A DNA stretch of 64,000 bases from Massilia putida (GTDB lineage Bacteria > Pseudomonadota > Gammaproteobacteria > Burkholderiales > Burkholderiaceae_D). The notes below the pieces were generated by a model. It was not told the origin of the DNA. It made no database searches and saw nothing but the letters and a program-made list of their open reading frames with translations. Below are positions 54,057 through 62,676 of the stretch, one piece after another. Position numbers and translations under genes: made by a program. Within the stretch, counting starts at the first letter, position 1, and each line of letters opens with the position of its first letter. The stretch is taken from positions 6,882,001 through 6,946,000 of the forward strand of contig NZ_CP019038.1 in the NCBI RefSeq assembly GCF_001941825.1, read 5' to 3'.

Positions 54057-55810
54057 CGCGCATGGGGAAGCGCGGATGGCAAAAGCTCATCGTTTTGGTT
54101 GCAGCTTTAGCTTGTGCCGGAACTTGGGCTGCTGGCCAAGTCCGCAGTATGCGGGACAGATCCGAGGTGGCGAAAATGACGGAAAAGATGAAGACGATAT
54201 GTATTGGGCGGTTTCTTATCGATGTGCCGACTCAGTCCGAGATCACCGTTTCCCGCGAGAGAATGGCCGGGTTCGAAATCGAAACGATCGAGGAGGACGA
54301 CGACGCGTTCCGCAAGCGGATGGCCGCGCGTGAGACCGATATCGGTGCCAAGGGCGTGGGACAGGATCGGGACGGTGGCATTGTCGAGGCTCGCGATCTG
54401 CGGGTGCCCAACATGATTGGTCGCGTATTTGTCTATGGGCGTAGCCGCGGGCACGTGATGGAGGGTGATCGACGTGTTGACATGGAATCGGTCTCGGTCG
54501 AGGCTCATGGGCACATAAGCGGCTTGAGTTTTTCACTCGCCTCGACGGAATCGAGCGAGTCCAGAGCCAAGATTGCGGAAGAACTATTAGCGAGGCTTCG
54601 GGTTCGAGCCGAGGACGAAATTCCCGCCGTTCCTGGGTTCTGTATCTGGCGCGCCGTGTTTGCGGATCCTGTGCCTGCGCACAAGACGGAGCACATCGCG
54701 ATGCATATCGGTTTTCCCGATCACCCCGATGTGGCGCTGGCATTCGTCAGTATTCCTGGTGGCAACAGAAGCCGCAGCCTTCTGACTCGCTACGCCGATA
54801 TGGATGCCGAAGCGAGTCCTGATGAGATGCTGCGGGTGTCTAAGCTGCGCTCCGACAAGCGCGTGATCAACGGGCTCGAGGGCGAGGAAGTGTTGGAGCG
54901 TGTCCGCGAGTTGAATTTTGCGACGACATACGGTTTTGTATGGGAAACCCAAGGCATTCCGGATGATCCATGGCAGCCGTTCTTATCGCTCGAATTACAC
55001 GGCGGAATCAATCCTCAACCGGGCGGCAAACCAGTCGACGCCAGCTTGCATGAAGACGCAGTTCTGGCTCTATGGGATAGCATCTCGTCCAGCATCCGCT
55101 TACGTAAGTCTGATCCGCCGCCGCCAGACGATCTGCCCACGGAACCGCCGGCTCCGAAGCTGGGAGCATTGGCAATCGCCGGGGAAGTGTGCCCGCAGTC
55201 CGGTTGGTGGAAGTGCCGCGAGGGCGGTCCTGGTGTCGATGTCCAAGGTGGCACGGTTCAGTGGATCTGCAAGGGCGATCGTATGCCACAGGCGCTGCTG
55301 TTGCCGCGCCAGACCCTATGGCAAAAGTTGCGTGGTCTCCAGCCGAGCATCGAACCGTCACAGCTGACCACTTGGAGACTGGTCGATAAGCGGCTGCGTC
55401 CCAGGACGCCAATTTTAGTGGCGCTCGATCCTCCGGGACCCCTTAGTGCGACTGCGGACGCGCCAAGCGATGCCAGTGGCCGGCCGGCTGCCCTCGGTAT
55501 TAATGTACGGACCGGAGAAGTTTGTCCGGCGAGCGGCTGGTGGCGTTGCTTGGAGACGCATGCTCTCGACGGCACGCGCTGGTTCCCCCGCGGTAGTACC
55601 CTGCCATCCGCGACTTTTCAAGTACCAGTAGCCATGTTTGGTCGTTCAGCGGGTCCCGAAGTCATTCAGCGTCGCAGCACGTGGCAACTGATGCGTTTCG
55701 CCGAGGCTGAATTTGTCGGGCTTCTCGCTGAAGGTGGACAGGAGAGGCAAGGTGACGATCCTCCGCCTCCGGTCGGCCCGTCGACGTTCGCGAGCGACCG
55801 GCGTGCGTGA
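54053..55810 (+). CDS. Tli4-type T6SS immunity protein with duplicated C-terminal Cys/Trp domain
   Basis: 585 residues anchored by an N-terminal helix (LIVLVAALACAGTWAAG, about 12-28), so it should face the periplasm and block the lipase there. The body matches the Tle cognate immunity protein 4 pattern: ICIGRFLIDVP, GFEIETIEEDD, PGFCIWRAVF, WQPFLSLELHGG and DASLHEDAVLALWDSISSSIRLR. The C-terminal 220 residues hold two copies of an approximately 80-residue unit with GEVCP-x-SGWW-x-C (around residues 375 and 485). Starts 4 bp before the effector stop codon, so coupled. AT-richer than the chromosome average. Confidence 0.8.
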   Translation: MTRMGKRGWQKLIVLVAALACAGTWAAGQVRSMRDRSEVAKMTEKMKTICIGRFLIDVPTQSEITVSRERMAGFEIETIEEDDDAFRKRMAARETDIGAKGVGQDRDGGIVEARDLRVPNMIGRVFVYGRSRGHVMEGDRRVDMESVSVEAHGHISGLSFSLASTESSESRAKIAEELLARLRVRAEDEIPAVPGFCIWRAVFADPVPAHKTEHIAMHIGFPDHPDVALAFVSIPGGNRSRSLLTRYADMDAEASPDEMLRVSKLRSDKRVINGLEGEEVLERVRELNFATTYGFVWETQGIPDDPWQPFLSLELHGGINPQPGGKPVDASLHEDAVLALWDSISSSIRLRKSDPPPPDDLPTEPPAPKLGALAIAGEVCPQSGWWKCREGGPGVDVQGGTVQWICKGDRMPQALLLPRQTLWQKLRGLQPSIEPSQLTTWRLVDKRLRPRTPILVALDPPGPLSATADAPSDASGRPAALGINVRTGEVCPASGWWRCLETHALDGTRWFPRGSTLPSATFQVPVAMFGRSAGPEVIQRRSTWQLMRFAEAEFVGLLAEGGQERQGDDPPPPVGPSTFASDRRA

Positions 55811-55825
55811 ATACTGACTGAACGG

Positions 55826-56350
55826 GTGCCGATCACGATTAAGTCGAGAAAGCTCGGATGGTGCGCGATGATCGTACTGCTTGCAGCGCTCGCCTGTGCG
55901 GGAACGTGGGCCGTTGGTCAGGTCTCCGGTGCACGGGATCGATCCGAGGTCGAAAAAATAATGAAAAAGAAGAGCAGGGTTTGCATGGGACGCTTTCTCG
56001 TCGATGTGCCGGGCGATGCGCAGTTGCGCTTCTTACATGAGATGATGGACGGGTTCAGGATCGAGACGATCGAGGACGGTGAGGCAGTGTTCGGCAAGCG
56101 TCTGGCGGCGCGTGAGGCGGAGATCGAGGCCCGTGGCACGACGACAGGTTCACGCAGGTCGAGCGGGATCGCGGACGCCCGCGACCTGCTCCGTCCAGGA
56201 GGGCAGCCAGTGGACGCAAGTCTGCGCGGGGAGGCTGTATTGGCGCTGTGGGACAGTGTGTCGTCGAGCATCCGCCTCCGATCAGTTGTGTCCACGGATC
56301 GCCACTCGTCTGCGAACACGCCGGCCATGTGCGATCCCGACCCGACATGA
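55826..56350 (+). CDS. Second, internally deleted Tli4-type immunity gene
   Basis: 174-residue paralogue of the preceding gene. The membrane anchor and first 110 residues align (LLAALACAGTWAVGQV, CMGRFLVDVP, FRIETIEDGEAVF); after ADARDL it jumps to PGGQPVDASLRGEAVLALWDSVSSSIRLR, which corresponds to residue 323 onwards of the long copy. About 205 residues are missing in frame, and the Cys/Trp repeats are lost. Starts with GTG 15 bp after the long gene. It may be inactive or a partial immunity or competitor form. Confidence 0.65.
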   Translation: MPITIKSRKLGWCAMIVLLAALACAGTWAVGQVSGARDRSEVEKIMKKKSRVCMGRFLVDVPGDAQLRFLHEMMDGFRIETIEDGEAVFGKRLAAREAEIEARGTTTGSRRSSGIADARDLLRPGGQPVDASLRGEAVLALWDSVSSSIRLRSVVSTDRHSSANTPAMCDPDPT

Positions 56351-56384
56351 ACTTCGACCCGGCGTAACGCCAGACCGTCCCGCC

Positions 56385-57170
56385 ATGCGCAGCTTCATCC
56401 TTGGGTTCGTCAGCGGCATCACCTACCTGCAAACCGTCGCGGCGCTACCTTCTGCAAACCTGATGGCCGCCTGCGCTGCCACCGCCACGCTCCTCGTGCT
56501 GGCCTGCGCATCCACACGCCGCCGCCCGGCAGCGCGCATCGCGACAATCGCCACCGCCGGCCTCCTGGCCGGCTATGCCTGGGCCGCACTGCTGGCCCAG
56601 GCCACGCTCGCGCCATCGCTAGCCCCGCGCGACGAAGGCCGCGACCTGCACATCGTCGGCATCGTCGAGACGCTGCCGTACCGCTTCGACCAGGGCGTGC
56701 GCTTCGGCTTCCATGTCGAACGCAGCCTCGACGCGGACGTGCGGGTGCCGCCCCACGTGGCGCTGTCGTGGTACGCGGGCATGCATGGCGCGCGCCAGGT
56801 GGTCGGCGACGTCCAGCCGGGCCAGCGCTGGCAATTGACGGTGCGCCTGCAGCGCCCCCACGGCAACGCGAATCCGGGCGGGTTCGATTACGAAGCGTGG
56901 CTGCTGGAGCAAGGCGTGCGCGCCACCGGCTACGTCCGCGCCGGCGACGACGACACGCAGCTCGACGCCTTCGTGCCCGGTCCCGGCGTGCTGGTCGAAC
57001 GTGTCCGCGCGGCGTTGCGGGCCCGCATCCAGGATGCCCTCGCGGGGCGCGCGTACGCAGGCGTCATCGTGGCGCTCGTGATCGGCGACCAGCGCGGCAT
57101 CGACCAGGCCGACTGGCAGGTGTTCAACCGCACCGGGATCGGTCATCTGATTTCGATCTCGTGGCTATGA
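56385..57170 (+). pseudogene. comEC: comEC 5' part (competence DNA-uptake channel, disrupted)
   Basis: N-terminal 259 residues of ComEC/Rec2: membrane helices near residues 15-70, the OB-like domain (VGIVETLPYRFDQGVRFGF, GQRWQLTVRLQRPHGNANPGGFDYEAWLLEQG) and the start of the channel domain (NRTGIGHLISIS). The conserved I-S-I-S-G core breaks after ISIS (57150-57161); then WL and a stop at 57168-57170 come from inserted DNA. ATG at 56385 lies just after the truncated immunity gene. Protein truncated before the channel, so not functional alone. Confidence 0.9.
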
Positions 57171-57259
57171 ATACATCGCGGCACTGGTAGTTGTGGCGAA
57201 TATCGGCTGGTGGTATGTCAAAAGGAATTTCTGCGCTCTGGCTACGGCTAACTTCAGCT

Positions 57260-58336
57260 TTAGAACGGCCATACGTTGAACGGCGCTCCCACAAAAAGTC
57301 CGAGCGTCGTTTTTTTGTCTTGGCTGTCCCAAGAGACCCCGAACCCGCCGCTTAAGGCACTGTCTTTATTCGCTAGTAAATAAACTGGAAAGTCTATAGT
57401 GGTTTTGTGCACGTTCTTATCACGTGTCACGGAAGGCGAGATCCCCACACTTGACCCAATCAGTATCCGCCCTTCAAGACCAAAGAGCGTACTCGCCTGA
57501 CTCTTTGGCATACCGATCGATCCCGTCACACAAGCAATAGTAGTTGAGGTCGCTAGTGCTGGGCACCTAACGGACTGGTCTAAATCCTTGTAATCCTGCT
57601 TTCGAGTAACTTTCAACACATAGAACTGAGGTAAAGCAACTGAGCTAGGATTCCACCCTGCATATAGCGATGCGCTCCACGGATTGTTGTGCACTTCGTT
57701 CTTCGACAATGTCGTTGCGTCGTAGAATGTAGAATTCTGCCTTCCATACTTTAAAGCTGCGCCCCATAAAACTCCACCGGGAGTGGGCCCGGGCATGGAA
57801 GCTCTCGCTTCTTGATATAAGTCAGATGAAAGGTATTTTGCAAAATTGGTTGCAGTACATTCAAGTTTTTTTGCGTCAGTGCCCGGAGGAAGACTAACGC
57901 TTTTTTCCGCTGCACTGCGCATCTTATTGCAATACTCGGTCAATTTTGAAAGGTTTCCCGGACTTACTCCGGTTTGAAAGCGCATGTACGAAACACCAAT
58001 GGCAGTCGCGTTTTCGAACCCATCCACTGAGAATAATCGGTGAGGACTGTCAGTTTTGCCAATGGGCGCCTCAGCGGACAGATTCCAAGTGGAAAACTGT
58101 GCTGTTTCATCGGTGAGCGTTGACGTTTCCTTCCCAATTTTGATGGAGGCGGATGATCCATCATTGGAGGCGGTGATTTGCGCTCCGGCCGAAGAGATAA
58201 GAGAAGAAGATGGAGCTGCGGTAATCACTTGAGGCATCTTGTCTGGCGCTTTCGGCGTTTCATCGGCAGACGAAACTTCGCACAGAGAGAGAGCAAGCAT
58301 CAACGTAGTTGCATTACATACACTCATAGTTTTCAT
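57260..58336 (-). CDS. Unknown exported protein, beta-barrel-like, in the comEC insertion
   Basis: 358 residues from the ATG at 58336 (AGGGATAAACAA upstream). Signal peptide to about residue 24 (CEVSSADE). The mature protein is rich in Ser/Thr/Asn with short alternating strands (SASLYAGWNPSS, DFPVYLLANKDSALSGGFGVSWD) and ends GLFVGAPFNVWPF, the C-terminal Phe typical of outer-membrane barrels. Four or more Cys residues are scattered. No family recognised. Second gene of a two-gene unit with the 89-residue gene. Strongly different codon use from its neighbours. Confidence 0.7.
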   Translation of the reverse strand: MKTMSVCNATTLMLALSLCEVSSADETPKAPDKMPQVITAAPSSSLISSAGAQITASNDGSSASIKIGKETSTLTDETAQFSTWNLSAEAPIGKTDSPHRLFSVDGFENATAIGVSYMRFQTGVSPGNLSKLTEYCNKMRSAAEKSVSLPPGTDAKKLECTATNFAKYLSSDLYQEARASMPGPTPGGVLWGAALKYGRQNSTFYDATTLSKNEVHNNPWSASLYAGWNPSSVALPQFYVLKVTRKQDYKDLDQSVRCPALATSTTIACVTGSIGMPKSQASTLFGLEGRILIGSSVGISPSVTRDKNVHKTTIDFPVYLLANKDSALSGGFGVSWDSQDKKTTLGLFVGAPFNVWPF

Positions 58337-58346
58337 TTGTTTATCC

Positions 58347-58616
58347 CTAGGGAACGACAAATGACTTGGTGCCCCAGCCATCAACGGAATTCGCTGGGAT
58401 CATGTCGCTTACTCCGACCAAAACCCCGGCCGGACCGATTACTTCGAATGCGAATTTGCTTCCTGCGGGACCTCTAAAGTCCCAGAAGAGGTTGTAATTG
58501 CCGGGTGGAAGCGTTGCGACGCTATCGGTTAAATTTACGTTATTTGGCCCTAAGGTCGTCCAGTACCAGTAAGGTCCAGCCGCAGCCACCATAGTCTTGC
58601 CTTGCACCTGTGTCAT
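58347..58616 (-). CDS. Small protein of unknown function in the comEC insertion
   Basis: 89 residues with no signal peptide. Beta-rich and aromatic (AAAGPYWYWTTLGPN, GNYNLFWDFRGPAGSKFAFEV, GWGTKSFVVP). GGGAGGGCAA before the ATG at 58616 is a strong ribosome binding site. It is followed after 10 bp by the exported protein gene. The compact beta-sandwich look could fit a carbohydrate- or phage-type binding domain, but no similarity is claimed. Confidence 0.6.
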   Translation of the reverse strand: MTQVQGKTMVAAAGPYWYWTTLGPNNVNLTDSVATLPPGNYNLFWDFRGPAGSKFAFEVIGPAGVLVGVSDMIPANSVDGWGTKSFVVP

Positions 58617-58648
58617 TTGCCCTCCCTATTGAAGAGTGAAGCTAAATT

Positions 58649-60394
58649 TTGTTGGCGAACAGATACGATAATGTAAACACTCGCCACGGAAGAAATCAAC
58701 TCGTGTTGGATAAATCGCAATATTTCTTCATTTTGGACCTCGTCAATTTTGTCTTAAAGCAAGAATGGCCTTACATCATCTCCATCTCCGGATTGCACAT
58801 CACGATGATCGCGGGCCTTGCCGCCGGGGCCGTGTCGGCCCTGTGGCGCCGCTCGTTCTACACCCCCGCGCGGCTGCCGCTGCTGCTACCGGCACAGAAG
58901 GCGGCGGCGCTCGCCGGGGCGGTCGTCGCCTTGCTGTATGTGCTGCTGGCCGGTTTCGGCGTGCCGGCGCAGCGCACGTTGTACATGCTGTCCGTCGTCG
59001 CGCTGGCGTTGTGGACGGGGCGCCTGGCGGCCGTGTCGCACGTGCTGTGCACGGCGCTCGGGGCGGTCGTGCTGCTCGACCCGTGGGCGGTGCTGTGGCC
59101 GGGGTTCTGGCTGTCGTTCGGCGCGGTGGCCGTCATCCTGTTCGCCGGGCACGGCCGGATCGGGCCGCCGCCCGCCGGTCCGCGCGGCGCGCTGCTGCTG
59201 GCGGGACGCACGCAATGGGCCGTCACGGCCGGGCTGGTGCCGCTGACGTTGCTGCTGTTCGCTCAGGTGTCCATCGTCAGTCCGCTCGCGAACGCGGTGG
59301 CGATCCCGCTCGTCAGCTTCGTCGTAACGCCGCTCGCGCTGGCCGGCAGCCTGATGCCCGGGCCCCCGGGCGACTGGCTGCTTCTGCTCGCGCACTGGGT
59401 CGTCGAGATGCTCGCGGCGCTGCTGCGGCTCATGTCCGGATGGCCCGGCGCCGTGTGGCGTGCGCCGGCGCCGCAGGCGTGGGTGTTCGTCCTGGGTGTG
59501 GGCGGCACGCTGTGGATGCTGATGCCGCGCGGCTGGCCGCATCGCTGGGCAGGTGCGGTGGCGCTGCTGCCGATGCTGCTGCAGGTCCCGGACCATCCAC
59601 CCGCCGGCACCTTTCGCGTGACGGCGTTCGACGTGGGGCAGGGCATGGCGCTGCTCGTCGAAACGGAGCGGCACCGGCTCATTTACGACACGGGCCCCGC
59701 ATACGCGCCCGGTGTCGATGGCGGCAGCCGCGTGATCCTGCCCTACCTGCGCATGCGCGGCATCGCGGCGCTCGACGGCATCGTCGTCAGCCACAGCGAC
59801 ACGGACCACACGGGCGGCGCGCTGGCGCTGCTGGAAGGCGTCGATGCCGGCTGGCTCGCGTCGTCTTTGCCCATCGACCACGCGATCGTGCGCGCGGCGC
59901 GGCGGCACCTACGCTGCGCCGCCGGCCAGCATTGGGAGTGGGACGGCATCGTGTTCGACATGCTGCATCCGACGCCCGCCAGTTATGGCGATGCGCACCT
60001 GAAGACCAATGCGCGCAGCTGCACGCTCCGCATCAGCAATGGCCGGCGCACCGTGCTGCTGGCCGGCGACATCGAAGCCGCGCAGGAAGCGGCGCTGCTC
60101 GATCGCGCGCGCGCGCAGCTGCGCGCGGACGTGCTGCTCGCCCCGCACCACGGCAGCGGCACGTCGTCGACACTGGCCTTTTTGGAGGCGGTGCGGCCCG
60201 AGGTCGCAATCTTCCAGGTGGGATTCCGCAATCGCTACCACCACCCGAAGGCCGAGGTTTATGAACGCTACGGCACGCTCGGCATCCGGCGCCTGCGCAC
60301 CGACGACGCGGGTGCGCTGATGCTGGACGTCGGTAACTCCGTGAACTGGCGCAGCTACCGCGACGAGCATGCGCGCTACTGGTACCGGCGCTGA
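58649..60394 (+). pseudogene. comEC: comEC 3' part (channel and metallo-beta-lactamase-like domain)
   Basis: Real comEC sequence starts at the ISISGLHITM core (58778) and runs to the stop, about 534 residues. It has the competence channel helices (SGLHITMIAGLAAGAV, GFGVPAQRTLYML) and the C-terminal metallo-beta-lactamase-like domain (FDVGQGMALLVE, SHSDTDHTGGA, LLAPHHGSGTSS). The 43 codons before it (from 58649) are AT-rich insert sequence with a TTG-type start, so the piece might be translated. The stop TGATCA is shared with the convergent kinase gene. Confidence 0.88.
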
Positions 60395-61852
60395 TCAGAC
60401 CACGCGCGGCAGCGTGATGGTCATCCGCAGCCCGCCTTCCGCGCGGTTCGCGGCCGAGATGCGTCCGCCGTGCGTCTCGACGACCCGCTTCGCGATGGCC
60501 AGACCGAGCCCGTGGCCGTCGACGTTGTTGCGCGTCGGGTTCGAGCGGAAGAACGGTTCGAACACGTCGCCCAGGTGTTCCGGGGCAATGCCGGGGCCGT
60601 TGTCGAGGACTTCGATGTGAACGAGCTCGCGGTCGGGATGCACGCACACGTGCACGCGCCCGCCCGCGCCGTGCTTGACGGCGTTGCGCACGATGTTCTC
60701 GACGGCGCTCCACAACAGGTCCGGCGCGGCGCGCACGGTGACCGGCTCCGGTGCGTCGACGTCGACCACCACGCCGGCTTCGAAGCGGGCGTCGTCGGCG
60801 ATCTGGTCGACCATCTCGACGACGTCGACGGGCTCCGTCGCCGGCGGCGCCGTCGCCGCTTCCAGGCGCGACAAGGTCAACAGCTCGCCGACGAGGCGGT
60901 CCATGCGTACGCTCTCGCGCTCGATGCGTTCCAGCGATGCCTGCAGGCGGTCGGGCTGCTGGTGCGCGAGGCCGATGGCCGCCTGCAGGCGCGCCAGCGG
61001 CGAGCGCAGCTCGTGCGAGACGTCGTGCAGCAGGCGGCGCTGGCCATCCATCAGGGCGCGCAGCTGGGCGCTCATGCGGTCGAAGTCGTGGCCCAGCTCC
61101 GCCAGTTCGTCGCCGATCAGCCGCGGTGCCGCGTGCGCGAATTTCGGCGCGAGGTCGCCGGCGGCCGCGGCGTCGAAGGCGCGCTGCAAGGCGCGGATCG
61201 GGCGCGAGAAATACCAGGCGAGGAGGGCGGCGAACAGCAGGCTCGCGAGCATGGCGGCGACGATCGGCAGCCAGCGGCCCACATGGCGGCCGAATTCCGG
61301 CGGCAGGCCGAACCAGCCGGCGCCCGGGCCGCCTGGGCCGCCGGGACCACCCTCCATGCGCGGGCCCGGGCCACCTGGACCGCGGGCGCCCGGGGCGCTT
61401 GCCGGGGGGGCGAACCCGCGCGGTCCGGGACCGTCCATGCCCGGCATATGCCAGGCACGCGACGCGAAGGCGGTATAGCGGCGGCCGTCGGCGCCCGTCA
61501 GCTGCGTGACGGCATGCGTGGGGCCATCGCCCTGCAGATTGCGTTCGACCTCGTCGCGCAGCTTGGCGGACACGGGCCGGCCGAGCAGTTCATGGCCCTG
61601 GTCGTCGAGCACGTACAGATGCATGCGACGGCTGCCGGCGGCCAGGTCGCGCAGGGCGTCGATGCCGCCGTGCTTGAGCGTGGCCGCCGCCGCGTCCAGC
61701 ATGATCGTGGCGGGCGGGCTGGCGTCGAGCGTAGGCTCGCTGTTGCGCTGGCGCGCCTGGTCGCGCAGCCACAGGGTGCCGCCGATGCCGATCGTGGCGG
61801 TCACCTGGGCCAGCAGGATGGACAGGAAGAACTTCCAGAACAGCCGCCCCAT
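60395..61852 (-). CDS. Sensor histidine kinase (CpxA/RstB-like)
   Basis: 485-residue membrane kinase. Helix 1 at about 7-28, a periplasmic region with a Gly/Pro-rich tract (PGGPGGPGAGWF and neighbours, about residues 145-185), helix 2 near 195-215, HAMP (SRPIRALQRAFDAAAAGDL), the H-box DVSHELRSPLARLQ with H280, and the ATPase boxes (ENIVRNAVKHG, DNGPGIAPEHL, GHGLGLAIAKRV). Starts 2 bp after the regulator stop. Probably senses envelope conditions together with the Spy-like protein encoded divergently. Confidence 0.92.
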   Translation of the reverse strand: MGRLFWKFFLSILLAQVTATIGIGGTLWLRDQARQRNSEPTLDASPPATIMLDAAAATLKHGGIDALRDLAAGSRRMHLYVLDDQGHELLGRPVSAKLRDEVERNLQGDGPTHAVTQLTGADGRRYTAFASRAWHMPGMDGPGPRGFAPPASAPGARGPGGPGPRMEGGPGGPGGPGAGWFGLPPEFGRHVGRWLPIVAAMLASLLFAALLAWYFSRPIRALQRAFDAAAAGDLAPKFAHAAPRLIGDELAELGHDFDRMSAQLRALMDGQRRLLHDVSHELRSPLARLQAAIGLAHQQPDRLQASLERIERESVRMDRLVGELLTLSRLEAATAPPATEPVDVVEMVDQIADDARFEAGVVVDVDAPEPVTVRAAPDLLWSAVENIVRNAVKHGAGGRVHVCVHPDRELVHIEVLDNGPGIAPEHLGDVFEPFFRSNPTRNNVDGHGLGLAIAKRVVETHGGRISAANRAEGGLRMTITLPRVV

Positions 61853-61854
61853 CG

Positions 61855-62541
61855 CTACTCGCGGATCAGCTGGTAGCCGAGACGGTAGACGGTCTGCAGG
61901 CAGGAACGGCCGTCGGACAGCGTGCCGAGTTTGTGGCGCAGGCTCGACAGGTGCACGTCGATGTTGCGGTCGAAGCGGGCCAGCGGGCGGCCCAGGCCCT
62001 GCTCGGACAAGTCGTTCTTGCTGACCGGGCGGCCGGCATTGCGGGCAAGGACTTCGAGCAGGTTGAATTCGGTGCTGGTCAATTCCAGCGGCTGGCCGCC
62101 CCACATGGCGCGGCGCTGTTCCGGCAGCATGGTCAGCTTGCCGACCGTGAGCGTGATGCCCGGGCCGTCGTTCGGCGACCCTTGGGTGCGGCGCAGGATG
62201 GCGCGCACGCGCGCCGTGAGTTCGCGCGGCGTGCAGGGCTTCGTGACGTAGTCGTCGGCGCCCAGTTCCAGGCCGAGGATGCGGTCGGCGTCGTCGCCAC
62301 GGCCGGTCAGCATCAGGATCGGCATGCGGCTGGCGGCGCGGATGCGGCGCAGCGTCTCGATGCCGTTCATGCGGGGCATCATCACGTCGAGGATGGCGAT
62401 GGCGTACTGGCCGGTCAGCGCTTCGCGCGCGCCCGTCTCGCCGTCGTGGGCACAGGCGACGCGAAAGCCTTCCTGTTCCAGGTATTCGGAGAACATGCCG
62501 ACCAGTTCGGTGTCGTCGTCGATAAGCAGGACTTGGTTCAT
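61855..62541 (-). CDS. OmpR-family response regulator (CpxR/RstA-like)
   Basis: 228 residues. Receiver domain with the acidic pocket DDD (8-10), phospho-acceptor D52 (AILDVMMP) and Lys in YVTKPCTPRELTAR; winged-helix DNA-binding domain with LTSTEFNLLEVLARNAGRPVS and FDRNIDVHLSSLRHKLG. First gene of the regulator-kinase operon, divergent from the Spy/CpxP-like gene it likely activates. Confidence 0.94.
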   Translation of the reverse strand: MNQVLLIDDDTELVGMFSEYLEQEGFRVACAHDGETGAREALTGQYAIAILDVMMPRMNGIETLRRIRAASRMPILMLTGRGDDADRILGLELGADDYVTKPCTPRELTARVRAILRRTQGSPNDGPGITLTVGKLTMLPEQRRAMWGGQPLELTSTEFNLLEVLARNAGRPVSKNDLSEQGLGRPLARFDRNIDVHLSSLRHKLGTLSDGRSCLQTVYRLGYQLIRE

Positions 62542-62676
62542 GCTCGCATCTTAGCGTAGCGCGCTTGTGCGGGCCACGCCCGCCGCCGGCTCTTTACGCG
62601 GTTTTACACGGCGATAACACTCCTTAACACGGAGGCAACCGAGAATGGCGTCTCCCAACAAAAGAGGATGACAGAC

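Larger units (their letters stand above)
57162..58789. mobile_element. AT-richer 1.6-kb insertion interrupting comEC
   Basis: The comEC reading frame stops making sense at 57162 and resumes at GGA 58790, with the codons for I-S-I-S on both sides (57150-57161 and 58778-58789) in different spelling. Nothing of comEC seems lost. The insert is clearly poorer in GC than the flanks and holds two minus-strand genes. No transposase, integrase, terminal inverted repeats or identical target duplication is visible. A short plus-strand open frame at its left edge (57163-57279, with a hydrophobic stretch ALVVVANIGWWYV) may be a gene remnant. Confidence 0.75.

Noticed and set aside
57150..58789. Classical IS element or retron in comEC
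   Set aside because: No transposase or reverse transcriptase frame, no terminal inverted repeats, and flanking ISIS codons are not identical.
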